Shown here: positions 32,408 through 45,358 of the stretch, one piece after another
Numbering within the stretch: the first letter of the stretch is position 1
Layout: every line of letters starts with the position of its first letter
Source of the DNA: Nissolia schottii
Lineage: Eukaryota; Streptophyta; Magnoliopsida; Fabales; Fabaceae
Assembly (NCBI GenBank): GCA_003254905.1
Contig: QANU01058774.1
Location: 272,892-336,891 of the forward strand
DNA: 64,000 nt
Direction: 5' to 3'
Notes under the pieces: model-generated
Database searches by the model: none
What the model was told of the DNA's origin: nothing
What the model saw: only the letters and a program-made list of their open reading frames with translations
Made by a program: the position numbers and the translations under genes

Positions 32408-35400
32408 TCATAAATATTTACCTAAGTTTCTATCACTTTGCATTCTCACTGTTGAAGTTGTTGTTGTTGCTGCTGCTGCTGCTGCTTCTTGTTGCGTTGA
32501 ACATTGAGACATGGGTTGCTTGAGTTGTGTGTAGTAGAAATCAAGTTGTAACCTATGGTGAAGAGGCCTTGATGCTTTCAAGCCTCTCTTGCCCTCAGCC
32601 TGCAATTCTCTTACAGGGATGGCAGCCAAGAAGCTCTTGATGTACTCTTTGCAACACTCCTTGCCCCTGCATACAACCTCCTCTCCCTCATCAAGCACAT
32701 TTTCATTTGACTCATACAATGTGACACTTCTCACATGCACTTGATTTTGATTATTAGGCTTTTTCACAATTTTTGTGGAAGCATCAAATTTCAATACGTA
32801 GGCCTCGTTGCAACCCTCATATAGTCTCTCCCCTAATGTATCAATGATGTAGTAAGCATCTTGCTCTACCTTTAGGACAAAAAAATGGTCATTCCAACCC
32901 ACTATGTACACCAAAGGCTCAACATTCCCCATGTGAAGTTCTGATGCAGAATTGCTTATTTCTTCCCATATGCTATCAAAGGACATCGCACCTTGAAGGA
33001 ATTCAAAGCCTCCGCTCTCAAGTTCATCTGGAATGAAGAATCCAACGAAGGACTTGTCCGGGATTATGGATATTGAACGGATTTTGGCTTTTAGGACCGT
33101 GTCAAGATCATAGTGTTTATCAGGAAACCTATTTATGTAGTCCTTGTTCTGGCATAGGGTTCGCCATTCTGACGATCCATCTCTAATCATGCTATCGAAT
33201 TCACACTTGATGGGAATCTCAATTTGGTTTAGTTTTAGCCAATCAGCAATCACAGCAGCCAGGACTGCACATGCGCCCTCCCCAGCGGCGCGCTCACTCC
33301 TTTGATCAAATGAAGCAAAAAAGACTTGGGTTTGAAGCTCCATTCGTCCGTCTCGGCTAGTGACTTCCTTGCACTCCCAACTGCCTACAGCGAAACTGTT
33401 ATCATCGTCGAATTCGGAGGCAAATGATTGCCTTGTAGGGTTAGTTTCTTCTATTTTATGCCACTGCAGGAAACATGACCACTTGCTTAAAATAATCTTC
33501 AAAGATTGCTCTAACTCACTAATAAAAGGCTAAAAGTAAACATGGAAATGTAAAAATGCCGGAGAGCCATAACTTTTTGCCAAAATGATATAATAAGTTA
33601 TTGCCTCTTGCATGAACAATTGGACCTTATTATGACTTCTTTTCATTCAACAATCACGATTTCTGTCAATGATTCTGGTAAATTTCTTCTGGCCAAGTAG
33701 CATTTCTCATGGAAAAAATAGTTTCGAAACAAAAATGTATGACACATACCTTTTCACAAGTGTATTCATCAGAAGAAGAGCTAAGTCGCCTTCTATCATA
33801 ATCAATATCATCTCCACCCTCTTCTCCATAATGCTTTTTCAGAAGTAACTCCCCTTTCACCTTTGGAGATCTAAACTTCAGTTTCCTCTTCCTCCAAGAA
33901 AGAATTCGGCTTTTCGAACCGTGATGATCAGTCTGATCATGTGTACTATAATTCTCAACATGTTCACCCCCAAAATCAGATTTTTGGCTGCTATAGTAAA
34001 TCCAACACTCATCTTCACCATTGAAAAAAGAACCTGTTTTAGATGATCTTCCTTCAAAATTTAAAGGGTCCAATGCCTCATAACTCAACCAATGTCTCCA
34101 ATAAGAACGCTCCCTATTCTCCTCTGATTCAATTGCAGCATCATTATCTAGTGAATCAGTATCAGATGTATACCAGTATTTGGAATCTTCGCTCCTGTTG
34201 GAGCTCCTGCCATCACTGCCTTCGTCTTTCGAGCTCTCCTTCTTCGCTCTTCCGGCCGATACATACTCGGTAAAGATCTTCACTCTTCTCAGACCTGCTT
34301 TAAGTCTAGGGAATTCATGTCTATTCATTGAGAGAAGTTCTAAAGAGGAGGGTGACGATGGAACACACGCTGTTGATCTTTGCACAGCATCCAAATATTC
34401 TTGAAGGGCCTCGAGTTTCAATAATCTGAGAGATAACTGTTAACACGAATGAAGTTTGATGAAGTGTGAAAAACAAGGAAAAATGAACAATTTCACATAG
34501 ATAATTTCTGTTTTTGAATCATCATTATTATTATCATATTTCAAAGGAAATGAAATGAAAGGGAATGAACAAAATGGAACATACATAAAGTGAGAGACTA
34601 GTATCATTGGTGCTAGGGACATTCAGAGGAACTACAATTTCAGTCTCTCTATCCACAGCTGCAGGCATGTATTTTGCTAAGTTTATTGATGTAAATCCAG
34701 CTACAGAGGCCTTGGTTCTAGGCCCTTTCTTAGATACCTAATTCAGTACAAAAAAAATGAGTAACGATTACAATCAACCTATTGTAAGAGCAAGAAAAGA
34801 AACTGAACCTCAGTTATTCACTCTCAAAATAAAATTCGAGCACGAATAATACTTAGCTGAAATGATGTGAAATTCTAGTCAAACATTCACGTACATGAAC
34901 ACACACACGTAATAATACTTGTTCACTATTTTGTTTAATCAAATGCAGAGTTTAATTTCTACGCACACGGATGTTCATTATCTAATCAATTGTTTTACAT
35001 TCACTACTTTAAAAATCATGCATATGAAATAATTTGATTGAATGATCTTCCATGCATAGAAATCAAACTCATCAAACTAAACTAGAATTAAACTATAGTG
35101 AAATAGAATAAATGTGATAATGAATTTATAGAGACTCACATTGGAGACAGTGAACATAACCTCCCAAGGATAAAACACATTCTCCTTGTAGCCATTGAGG
35201 GTGCACACATTCCTAAACTCTTGGTTCCATTCAACCACACCTTCACTGCTGCTAAGACCCACAACTCTGGTGAAATTCCTCTTCATGGAGTCCCTGATTG
35301 ACCTCAAGGACACACCTCTCTGACCCTTCCACTTGATTTCAACCACCAAAGACACTTCATGGTGCTTCACCAAACCTGACCCTTCAAGCCTGTGAACAGT

Positions 35401-35469
35401 GAAAACTGCCTCAAATTTCATGGAAGATAGAGGTGGCCATGGAGGCCATCTCATCATCTTCACCACCAT
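32408..35469 (-). CDS. NT-type C2 domain (EEIG1/EHBP1-like) plant protein
   Basis: Four exons on the minus strand: 35469-35140, 34737-34585, 34436-33750 and 33463-32408. All junctions are GT-AG and phase 0, and the total is 741 residues. Exon 1 (MVVKMMRWPPWPPL, FEAVFTVHRLEG, VEIKWKGQRG, VVEWNQEF, FYPWEVMFTV) and exon 2 (GFTSINLAKY, VPLNV) form an N-terminal NT-C2 domain, a presumed membrane-binding module. Exon 3 is acidic, Ser-rich and probably disordered (SEDSKYWYTSDTDSLDND). Exon 4 carries the conserved plant C-terminal region (WECKEVTSRDGRMELQTQ, FFASFDQRSERAAGEGAC, AVIADWL, VYIVGWNDHFFVLKVE, YYIIDTLGERLYEG) and ends in an Ala/Thr run. From memory this is the At5g04860-type family, whose biochemical role is not established. 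Stop TGA 32410-32408. Confidence 0.9.
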
Positions 35470-37964
35470 TAAGATGTCTATTTAGCGAATGGGAGATAGT
35501 GATTAAGTAAAGTTGACGGGGTTCTTCTTAAGCAGGATAAGAGAGAGTTGCAGTGTTTTGAAAGACAGTTGCAAAGCCTTTTAAAGGGTGAAACATTTGG
35601 AGGTACAAACAATGATGGGGTTTTTGGAATTTGGAAATATGATATGAAAGATTTTTTTTTTGGCAGACAAACAGTGCGAATTAGATTCTGAAAATCCAAG
35701 GTGGACATAGGAGGAAAATATTGTTCTTTTCTTAATAGATATATTATGCAATGGGTAGAATATCATGTTAACTCATTTATATATATACATATATATATAT
35801 AATAAATGCAATTTTGATATTTAATCATATAAAAGAGTGTAAACATTTTATCAGATCTTTTACATATTATGAAATCTACTTTTTATAAAATAAATTTTAT
35901 AATTCATTGTAAGAAAAGTAACAAAATATTTACATCATTTCATATATTTAAGGAACATTTTGCTAATAAATGTGTGTATTCACACTATGTCCAACTTATT
36001 TGAACACTTAGACTAATATTGGGTAATAATTGCAGTTTAAATAATTGTAAATTGTTACTACGAAAGTGTTAAATATGATATTGATTAACACGTCATACAA
36101 AAAGGAAAGATTTAAACAGGTAGTGAAGACAACGTGTCAATCTAACACTTAAGTAATTAAAATATTCATGTACAAATTTGGGAGACTAAAATCACAAACT
36201 GTCTAGCTAGAAATAATGAAAGCGGTGGACTTGTTCATGTTTACAGTTGGAAATTGGAGTGTAGTGTGCGCCGGCCAGGCCTGAAGGCTCCACAAACAAA
36301 GTTCACTAAAGTTCCAAAGTAGAACTAGTACCGCAGTACCTCTTTTTCTTTTTCTTTTAAAATGTTATTTTTGCTTATTTTATATGAGATACTATGTCAT
36401 ATTTTTTTTTATTATTGGATGAGAGTTAATAGAGTGTAAGATCCATTAAAATCTCATCTAATAATAAATAAAATATGAGTCAACTTAATATCACATAAAA
36501 TAAATTTAAATATTACATCGCTTTCTTTTCTATTTTATGTATCACTCTTGCTTGCTGTGTAAGACCCCAAAAGCTAAGAGACACATAAAACACTTGCTGT
36601 AATGTCCGTTGCAATTGTTATATTCCATTGTTACAACTCATTATTTAGGGGGCGTTTGTATCTTGCTTACAAGATTATTAAGTAATTTAGATTATTTTTT
36701 AAAAAGATTATCACATTTTAAATTGATAGTAATGTTATATTGTTATATTTGGTATGCAAGTAATGTAAGAATTTATATTACCTTATTTGGTATAAAAAAA
36801 TTAAAAGATAATATACATTACTTACTATTATTATTATTTATCATTATTGTTATTATTATTTTTGTTATTATCATTATTATTAATTTTTTATTATTACTAT
36901 TATTATTATTTAGAATTACCGTAATCAAAATAGACATCTCTTAGGTAATCCATATTACCATTTGTCAATGTGGATTACCTAAGTAATTCATGTTACCAGC
37001 AATTCGGTCACATTAAACAAGTCAATGAGAATTAACAGATAATTTAAAAGTAGCAAGTAATTTAAAAATCAAATTACCTATAAAACTAGATAGATTACTC
37101 ATACCAAACGTCCCATTTGTTTCTCACGTGATTCATGAGTTGAATACTCTATTCTACCAAATTTTTCTATTTTTGCCTATTTTTAGAATTAAATTAATCA
37201 AATTTTGTCATTATGATATGCTCCATATGATCATACAAATTTTTCATTAATCAAATCATTGAAAGAGTCAACTTGTAGAAGGTTTAAAGATTTGTGAATC
37301 ATTTGAGCTTATGATACACATGTTCACAAATAATGTATTGAAAAATATTAATTTATCACATTAGATCTTATGACAAATCACTATATCATATTACATTATA
37401 AAATGATGATAACATTCAATAAATTTAATTCAAAAATTGATAAAAAAAAAAAAATTAGTAGTGGGTGTATATATAAATATTTAATCGCTTTGTCTCTCTT
37501 TGTTACCATTATGTGCAATCTTTTCGTCCTCTCTGCTTGGATACATTAAAACATAAAAACAAGTTTCACCCTGTCAATTTTGTTCACCTTTTGATGGAGG
37601 GTAAAGGACTTGCACATTTCTTACAACTATGGTCAAAAAACAAATGCAGAAAACAAGTATATTACAGCTGAGGCAAAAGTGTAGAATACATAGTTTATTA
37701 TACAGTACGCTAGCTTGATAGATAATTTCAAAAGAAGAAAATGACAGCAAGCCTTGAATATGGTATAAATTACAAATATATATAAAGTCATTAACCTATG
37801 CAAAGATTAATTCTAAATTGGGTTGAGTGTTTATTGATCGATAACTTATATAATTCCTCTGTTCACTTATATAAGTCACTTTTGATTAAATTAATACATT
37901 TTTAAATTAACGTATCTAAATGAATGGACCGATATAAGTGGAAGGAGAGATATCATTCACTTTT
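35470..37964. other. Intergenic; promoter of the NT-C2 gene, A/T repeats and one MITE
   Basis: 35470-35760 is the NT-C2 gene 5' region. A short AT repeat lies at 35780-35802. Except for the element at 36648-37114, no gene or RNA was recognised. Confidence 0.4.
36648..37114. mobile_element. MITE with GGGGCGTTTG-type terminal inverted repeats
   Basis: The left end is GGGGGCGTTTGTATCTTGC and the right end, read inverted, is TGGGACGTTTGGTATGAG: a shared GGNCGTTTG-TAT terminus. The interior is ATT-rich (36820-36912) and carries repeated TTAC-AAGTAATTTA words in both orientations, plus GGTAATCCATATTACC-type palindromes near 36946-36962. No coding capacity. Target duplication not settled. Confidence 0.65.
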
Positions 37965-39130
37965 CTAACGCTCAGCTCCCAAGGAGAGTAAGATTTGAGC
38001 TTGCTAAGAAATTGTAAGGAGACGAGCGAATTGACGCAAGAATTCTTGGCGAAGATGATTAGCCTGTTGTTACAAGAAATAGGATTAATGATCAAATACC
38101 AGAAGGTCAAAGTATCTCCAAAACTAGCTTTAGAATATACTTACATTGTAAAAGAGTTTTACATTATCATCTAATTATATATTAGCACATCAGCCTATAT
38201 GGTTGACTATCATATTCACTACTTGAAAAGTCATATAAATTGATTTAATAACTGTGTAAAGATCTTTATATTATCATTGCATCAAAATTAAGCTCAAAAG
38301 AAATGCAACATGTTCATAAACTTTATTAACTATAAAAGTAGTTCATAAACTTTATTAACTTATAAAAGTAGCTTCTTACAACTACTTGTGAAAAGCAGAT
38401 CAACAAATTATCAACAAAATGATTCAAGAATGCATGCATTACCTGCTTTATAAAGCTCAATAGTTGAGAGACATGCATCACTTGAAATCCTTTGTCACCA
38501 CCTGCTGCTGCTGTTGCTTTAGCATGGATTTGCTGGAGCTTCACCATGCCTTGTGAAAGAGCATGTTCTGCTTGTTCACATGATTTTCTAAACTTCAGTA
38601 TATCAGACAGTTGATGCTGGGAACACAAATTTTGAAGTTGAGGTAAAATAACCTGCATCCAAAGCACAGATTATGGAACACAATTGTGGTTAATCTCTTA
38701 ATTAATGTCCAATTATGGATTCTATATGATAAATTGTAATGATTGCCCTTAAGACATAATATGTATATATTTGATTGCCAAGTGTAACTAATCAATTTCA
38801 TCCTAAAAATGGAAAGGATATAGGTCAGTGAAGTGAAATTATTTTTATCCAATGATTTTACAGTAACGAATAGAACCATTTGCACGTGAATGTGAAAGTC
38901 CTAAATAAAAGAAAGAAAATTAACAAGATATTTGGACACATAAATATAAATATCTCATTAATCACTTTATGAAAAAAAAAAAAAGCATCACCTTCAAAAT
39001 CTCAGAAGGGCGAAAGCCTCCAATCCACAACAAATTGCATTCATCTGTTCTGCAACAAATAGCAGAACCAACATTGAATGCATCTACATTTGCAGCACTT
39101 AATTTCATCTCAAGTGTTCAAAATTCTCTT
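37965..39130 (-). pseudogene. Decayed TGA-type bZIP / DOG1-domain gene
   Basis: Minus-strand pieces match the DOG1 domain of TGA transcription factors. Upstream piece about 39108-38989: KLSAANVDAFNV and LLWIGGFRPSEILK. Exon 38652-38443: VILPQLQNLCSQHQLSDILK, CEQAEHALSQGMVKLQQ. Exon from 38063: ANHLRQEFLRQFARLLTIS, then TAG at 38006-38004 and continued homology (QAQILLSLG) to a second stop at 37967-37965. Splice borders of the middle exon are still canonical. A frame change occurs near 39110 (DEI-like codons precede in another frame). No bZIP basic region was found upstream. I infer a truncated, stop-containing relic. A gene with a shortened C-terminus is the alternative. Confidence 0.7.
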
Positions 39131-40517
39131 CCAAACTCAAAGCAGAAAAGGCAACCCCACAAGTTAGCATTATAATGAAATATGGGAACTACAGTAAAAG
39201 TTATATATACATATTAACATCACCTTTAGAAAAAGAGAGGGCCAAGAATAAAACATTGAAACCAATAGTTGAGCAAGCTTTTTGTGTGGCTTGGACCTAC
39301 CTAACAAAAATTAAAACACCCCATCACCGACTTATCAATGAAAAAGGACACTACTGGTATTATCAACCATTTCATGGCATCATACATTTCTTTGATTCAT
39401 TGAATATTTAGGGAATATCCTAACCATATGTTAATGTACTCTTGATCTTTCAAACCATCCGAGGACAAAAGTGATGATGTGGAAAACTTGTCTTTACCAT
39501 CATCACTCATGAACTTTAGACCATTCCTATTCTAAGGAGGCAGATTCTTTCATTAGAACCGAATGTAGTGTTGAACTATCGGTGCCTAACCTTTATCTTT
39601 TGCCATTATGCAAAACGTAGCGATGTTATCTCACATGAATAAAAAGCATTGCTTTTTGGTAGTGTGGCACTATAGTCACATGTTCAACAAGAAGAGATTG
39701 AGATATTGTTTGGATTAGTGGTTTAGTATGAAACGGAATGGAGTTCAGGAAATCTATTTGTAATCTATAAATTTTGATACCAATTATTTGTTATTTGTCA
39801 CATTTTGTTCATCTGGACACAATTATTATCCTATGAAATTATCGATGAACCCACTCACTTAGTCATTCATCATAGCTGCAACGTGTGTTTTAATATGGAT
39901 CCATCACACATCACTTGTTGCCCCCTTTTGCTGCTGTCAATGGTAGAGAAAAACACAACGAGGAGGAGGAAGAATTCAAAGGAAATGTTGTTGGATTGTT
40001 TGCTTCTACGTACGGAATATGATGAAGATGATAAATAGAAGCAACTCTCGCACTCCCTTTGAAAAGTAATCCTCTCATTAGTGCTGTCCTCTATTTTACC
40101 TGAACACACAATGTTTCATAGTTTTGAATCCATTGATTCTAAAAATGCATGCACTAAGCATACAAGATTTAAATGAATTTACTTTTTTGGATTTTTATTT
40201 TATTTTGTTTTTATTTTACATTTTAATTTGTTGGTTTACAAAATAATAATAATAATAATTTATTGCTCCAGTCGCTTGAACCAAACCAACCCAATTTTAA
40301 TAAGTTTGATTTGAATTTGGTTAAAAAAAATCCTTAAATTTGAACTCAACTAAATCAATTGAAATCAATTCTTGTATAGATGAAAATTTTATTTAAGATG
40401 CACTTACACAAATATTTTTTAAGATACACTCATAATAAAAGTGAGTTGCATTAACTTTATTTAAGGTGCACTCACTCATTCACAAGTTATACTAACTTTT
40501 ATGTGATATATATATAT
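39131..40517. other. Intergenic; nothing recognised
   Basis: Small frames (39175-39411, 39805-40038) carry no recognised domain. The sequence ends at the assembly gap. Confidence 0.35.
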
Positions 40518-41028
40518 NNNNNNNNNNNNNNNNNNNNNNNNNNNNNNNNNNNNNNNNNNNNNNNNNNNNNNNNNNNNNNNNNNNNNNNNNNNNNNNNNNN
40601 NNNNNNNNNNNNNNNNNNNNNNNNNNNNNNNNNNNNNNNNNNNNNNNNNNNNNNNNNNNNNNNNNNNNNNNNNNNNNNNNNNNNNNNNNNNNNNNNNNNN
40701 NNNNNNNNNNNNNNNNNNNNNNNNNNNNNNNNNNNNNNNNNNNNNNNNNNNNNNNNNNNNNNNNNNNNNNNNNNNNNNNNNNNNNNNNNNNNNNNNNNNN
40801 NNNNNNNNNNNNNNNNNNNNNNNNNNNNNNNNNNNNNNNNNNNNNNNNNNNNNNNNNNNNNNNNNNNNNNNNNNNNNNNNNNNNNNNNNNNNNNNNNNNN
40901 NNNNNNNNNNNNNNNNNNNNNNNNNNNNNNNNNNNNNNNNNNNNNNNNNNNNNNNNNNNNNNNNNNNNNNNNNNNNNNNNNNNNNNNNNNNNNNNNNNNN
41001 NNNNNNNNNNNNNNNNNNNNNNNNNNNN
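40518..41028. other. Assembly gap (511 N)
   Basis: A run of N bounded by an AT-rich left edge (ATATATATAT). Any frame across it is meaningless. Confidence 0.99.
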
Positions 41029-41639
41029 AAAAATTTACACTTTTAATTTTCGGAAAACATAAAAATTAAAAAGTCACATATTCAATTAACTTCATTTTAT
41101 TTTTCAGTTTAATCTTATAACCTAAGCTTCAGTCTCTATCTGGTTTCAGTTTTCGTCACACTTTTGCTGTTTGTTTCCTCACCTTTTTTCTTCCCTTAAA
41201 CGCTTCCCTTCGTGCTCTCTGTGTTCCATTCTACCCTCAGTTCCAACATTAGAGAAACACTAAGACCCAGGCAAGCTTCATTTTCTTCAAGTTATTAACA
41301 TTTTATCCTCTCTTTTTTTGTCTTGAATTTATGGTATCATTTTCTTGTCCTATTTTCTATTTCCTTTTTTTTTTTTTGGCTAAAATCTGATTGGTATTCT
41401 GCTATTTGCCGTTGATCCATTCTGATTGAGTCACTTCTTTGTCACCTCTGTTTGGTTAGTGAGAAACTTCTTGATAAGAAAGCATAAAAACAATGATTGG
41501 ATAACTGTTGAAAGAGACAAATCAGTGTTGTCTAACTGTTGATTGGTGCATTTAGGATGCCCCAATTTTTGAAATAGCTCAATTTTTAGCTGTGATAGGA
41601 AAGTATCACACAAAGAGTGAAAATTTTAGCGCGTAGGTT

Positions 41640-42960
41640 TCAGACCTGCTATATTGTATGGAATTGAGTGTTGGGCGGTTTGTAACGCGGTGGCCGGTGA
41701 GTTAGAATGATATTACTTGATGGGGTAGCAAAATCTTGGCGTATATCCAATAGCATGGCTCTGTCTTTAGATTGATTTTGGGGCTGACGGAATCAGTGTC
41801 AAGGGTGGTACCTGCAAAGGCACTCCAACACCTAAGTCAGAAGGATTTTAGGTAAGGTAGAATATAATAAATGAGAATTATCTTTGTTTTGTGAGTGGTG
41901 TATCCTTTTATACTTGGGCAAGACGTGGGTTGCACGCTAGGGTTTGTTATTGGTATAGGAGACGGATTTTGTATATTGCGCTATACACGTTGGGTGTATC
42001 TCGAGATTCACGGGATAGCCGTTATGGAGCATTCCTCAGTTATTACCACGTGGTTAATGTGCTTCTTCACGCCACGTTTCTTCAGCGGTCCTTGGGCACT
42101 TAATGGGCCGAACATCATGTTGTAATGGCCCATTTCGGGTTCCGGTTAACGGGCTGTGGGTAAGAAGCTGACAAGAGAATAAGCTTAATGCGGAGATGAG
42201 GACATTGCATTGGAACACTAGACACAATCATATTAGAAATGAATGCATGAGAATAGAGTTGGGGTAACACCTCTTGGAAAAAGTCCTGCCTTAGGTGGTT
42301 TGGTAATGTGAGAAGAAGACCAAGTTCTAATAAAAAGAGTAGATCAAATGGAGACCAAGGTAGTCAATCTTAGATCTCGGCCCATTCCAGCCAACCCAAA
42401 AAAGGGGATCCCATGGGATAGCTGGATGGGATGGTCGGCATAGCAATGTACACGAAATTATTTCAAATGTAATGAATGCATACAAAATACATATAAGTGT
42501 TAAAAAAGAAATCCAGAATTAAAACCATTGTCTCATATTCATTCATCATTACTAATCAGCAGTCATAAAATAATCCAGATCATCGCGGGAATCAAAATGA
42601 TTCTTAAGAGTCGGTCAATAAAGAGGCAGAGGCAGTGAAGTAAAAAATAAATGACTGTGTGTGAAAAATTGAAAGGTCAAAAACCCTAATATAATAATAC
42701 ATGATGAAAAGGACTCACATGCCCCTAAACTAAATCAAAAAATGGAAAAGAAAACTGAGGGCAAAACAGATATTTCGCCAAGCCTCACCATCCCACCCGA
42801 GACAAAATACCGGGACGCAACAGCTTTCCCATCCCGGAAAGGGTGTAGGATGGGATCTCATGGGATTGACTACCCTGATGGAGAGTAACTGAATAGGTAG
42901 AGAAAGGTTAAGAAAGGCTAAAGATAAAAACCATTAAAGAGGACAGAGATATTAATGGCT
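41640..42960 (+). mobile_element. LINE (L1-type) ORF2 3'-end relic, interrupted
   Basis: Broken frames give LYGIECWAV at 41650-41682, EMRTLHWNTRHNHIRNECMR at about 42193-42252, a WFGNV-like patch at 42296-42310, then DQMET near 42340-42356, and GRERLRKAK with a final INGL-like end near 42894-42962. This is the order of the conserved extreme C-terminus of plant L1 reverse-transcriptase ORFs. About 490 bp of unrelated sequence (about 41685-42175) and a 516-bp MITE (42359-42874) interrupt it. No functional domain remains. Confidence 0.65.
42359..42874. mobile_element. MITE inserted into the LINE relic
   Basis: The termini are GGTAGTCAATC at 42359-42369 and its exact inverse GATTGACTACC at 42864-42874. 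Further inverted similarity (GATCTCGGCCCATTCC against GGATGGGATCTCATGGG) extends inward. ATGGAGA occurs just outside both ends (42349-42355 and 42878-42884) and may be the target duplication. Confidence 0.7.
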
Positions 42961-43551
42961 TACTTATAGATGTCGATTCTTTTAGTAGGAGAACTTGGTT
43001 TTCATTTACTATCAGAAAATCTAAAGTTTTGGTTCTCACTTTTTTATATGGTATGTAGTATGTTCAGTCCTGGCAATCTACTAATCTTTTATATTCATGT
43101 TCTTATCATTGATCCCATCATTGGATTAACACTACTAGCATTAAGATTTTTTCCCATTTGTAATCACTTTTGTACCTCTAGGAAAGGAATTGATTCAGGA
43201 TGGCTCATTTAGATGCTGATTTGAGGCATCTTTACTCAAAATTTAAAACAAGCTGAGCCCAAGGTTGAGATATTTTGCTTGCAATTTCATTATTTTTCAT
43301 GGTTTAAAGTTGTGCATTTTTCAGATAATAAATATTTGTATTTACATTTGTTTATGTCTTACATTATGTACAAAGAGTTGAAACACTGGAACAGTGAATC
43401 ATGTTTGCAATGTAATTCACAGTTTTGGAGCCAATCATGTCTTTTCCAACAGCGCTGACTGATGTCTTTTAAAAATGCAGCATCTCTTTTGATATTTCTT
43501 ACATTTGGCCACTGTATTTTCAGTCTATTATGTTTCTGGACTTGAACAAGA

Positions 43552-45358
43552 ATGCTTAGTAGAGAAAAGGGAATAGAACGACAAGCACCTCAGGTTGATT
43601 ATCTAGTCAGTCCACAAGTTGATCTCAAATACAGCACATCTGGACCGAGAATGCAGAACAATTCTGTAAGAAATTATCTTACAGGACAGCCAAATTTATT
43701 TTCTACTGACACTTCAAGTGTAGAGGCGCATTTGCAGAGGGATAGATATGGATCAAATGTATATATGGTTTGCCATTTTCTCCATATAACAAAGGCAAGT
43801 ATAGTCTCTGACATTAGCTAAAGCATGCCATGAAATTTTAATTTAATACTATGGAAATCTAGGTTTGCTGTGTTTAACTTAACTGGTGGATTCTTGAAAT
43901 ATCCGTTAATGTGTGGCTGAGTAATGATAGACTTTGGATGTAATAAACTATGAAGGATTAAGGAATGGGCTATGAACAAATAAGGTCATGGACAGCTTGC
44001 AAAAACTAAAAGGCAGTGCTGGAATAATTAATGAGGGTTATCAGCTTATGTTGTGGTGATGAATTAACCAGGCACACTATGGATGAAGCAAAGGCAGTAT
44101 TGATTTTTCCCAGCAAATGATTTTCCGTTTAAAACTCGTTTAAAATATGCAGAAATTGGACGTTTTCATGACTTCCTTTATGTGGTATATCAATAGACTA
44201 ATTTTTATGAGAAATCCAAGATATCATAATCTGTGTGGATTGATTGAGTGGACGTGCTAACTTTGTGCATGGACATTACTGTGCAGTGTGCACTAGCAAT
44301 TGAGTAGCATCCATGGTTCAAAAATGCCTTTCAATGACTACTTATATTAGCTAGGGAAGCACTGGCCATATGCTGCTAGAAATTTTGCACTAGAACTGGT
44401 TTGAATAATAACGTGATATTCTTCACCATCTAGTTCTACATAATATTTTGTATTTTTCACTCTCTAATTTCTCGGTTTGTTAATGGAAAGAGAAATTTTT
44501 ATGAATATTTTGTATGTGCTGTTAATTCTTGTTTGTTTTCCAGTCAGGATCATTATGTCATTTTCTCTCTGAACTGAAAATGATCTGTCTCTCTCCCTCC
44601 GTTGTGAAGACCAAATAGCCTCAAACTATTATTTCACTGTGTGTGTAAAATTACACAAACCTCATCCATGAAAACTTCTCCCCCACTTTTTCCCCATACC
44701 AAACACACCGTAACAGTTATAATTTTTCATTCCACACCCATGGTATGATTTTCTATGTCCGATCTGTAGCAATGGTGATGTAGTTTGTATACACGGGATT
44801 TAAAATCCCCCCAATAAAAACAAAGATAAGATTTATAATATTTAAAGCTTTGGTGAAAGTATTGTCATGTTTATACAATTAGTTGATGAAATGAGCTGCA
44901 ATTAAACCAGATATAAATATAACTACTCCAAATCACACTTTATTGTGATTCTTATGCTTGTTGATATTATCTGATTATGTCAAACTTAATACATATTGTC
45001 ATGCCACAGACTACTAGATATAAACAGAGAGTACCAAGAGAAGCTATCTGCACTTAGATCACTACAGGAAACTCCAAGAGAAGAGTCTCTGCAAAAGGAA
45101 TTACGCTCAAGACTGAATCAATATGGCGAAAGTAACAGAAGGTGCCAGATGCTCATGGCTATACAAGTCCTCCAAAATTCACTGCAGGAGAAGCAAATAA
45201 TAGGTGTCATGGTGCTACTGAGTATAAGCCCTGTCTTTATCAAGTGGAAGAAGTCAAGGAAGTGAGGCTAGGGTGCCATTGTCCCCTGGTCGTGTTTACA
45301 ATAAAAATGCTGCATATCACCATTGCCAACTTCCTTTGTAGTCATATATGCTTGTGAT
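43552..45358 (+). pseudogene. Decayed unrecognised plant gene
   Basis: Two exon-like parts remain. 43552-43758 starts with an ATG and is open for 69 codons (SREKGIERQAPQVDYLV, TSSVEAHLQRDRYGSN), followed by a GTATAT donor. After a CACAG acceptor at 45009, three different frames each carry a plausible segment in order: LLDINREYQEKLSALRSLQE (45011 on), PDAHGYTSPPKFTAGEANNR (about 45145 on) and SSGRSQGSEARVPLSPGRVY (about 45240 on), ending LPL at a TAG near 45343. The successive shifts point to at least two frameshifts. The first exon ends in phase 0, which does not join the second in frame, so exons are missing too. I do not recognise the family. Confidence 0.45.

Larger units (their letters stand above)
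41029..43500. other. Probable 5' exon/intron of the decayed 43552 gene, filled with insertions
   Basis: 41100-41280 resembles a plant 5' UTR (CT-rich, then an exon-like stretch and AAGACCCAGGCAAGC). The next 2.2 kb contain the split LINE relic and its insertions. No intact gene. Confidence 0.35.

Noticed and set aside
36609..36944. 111-codon plus-strand hydrophobic frame
   Set aside because: Lies inside the ATT-rich MITE; the Ile/Leu run reflects the repeat.
40503..41069. Frame spanning the N gap
   Set aside because: Only the unknown bases keep it open.
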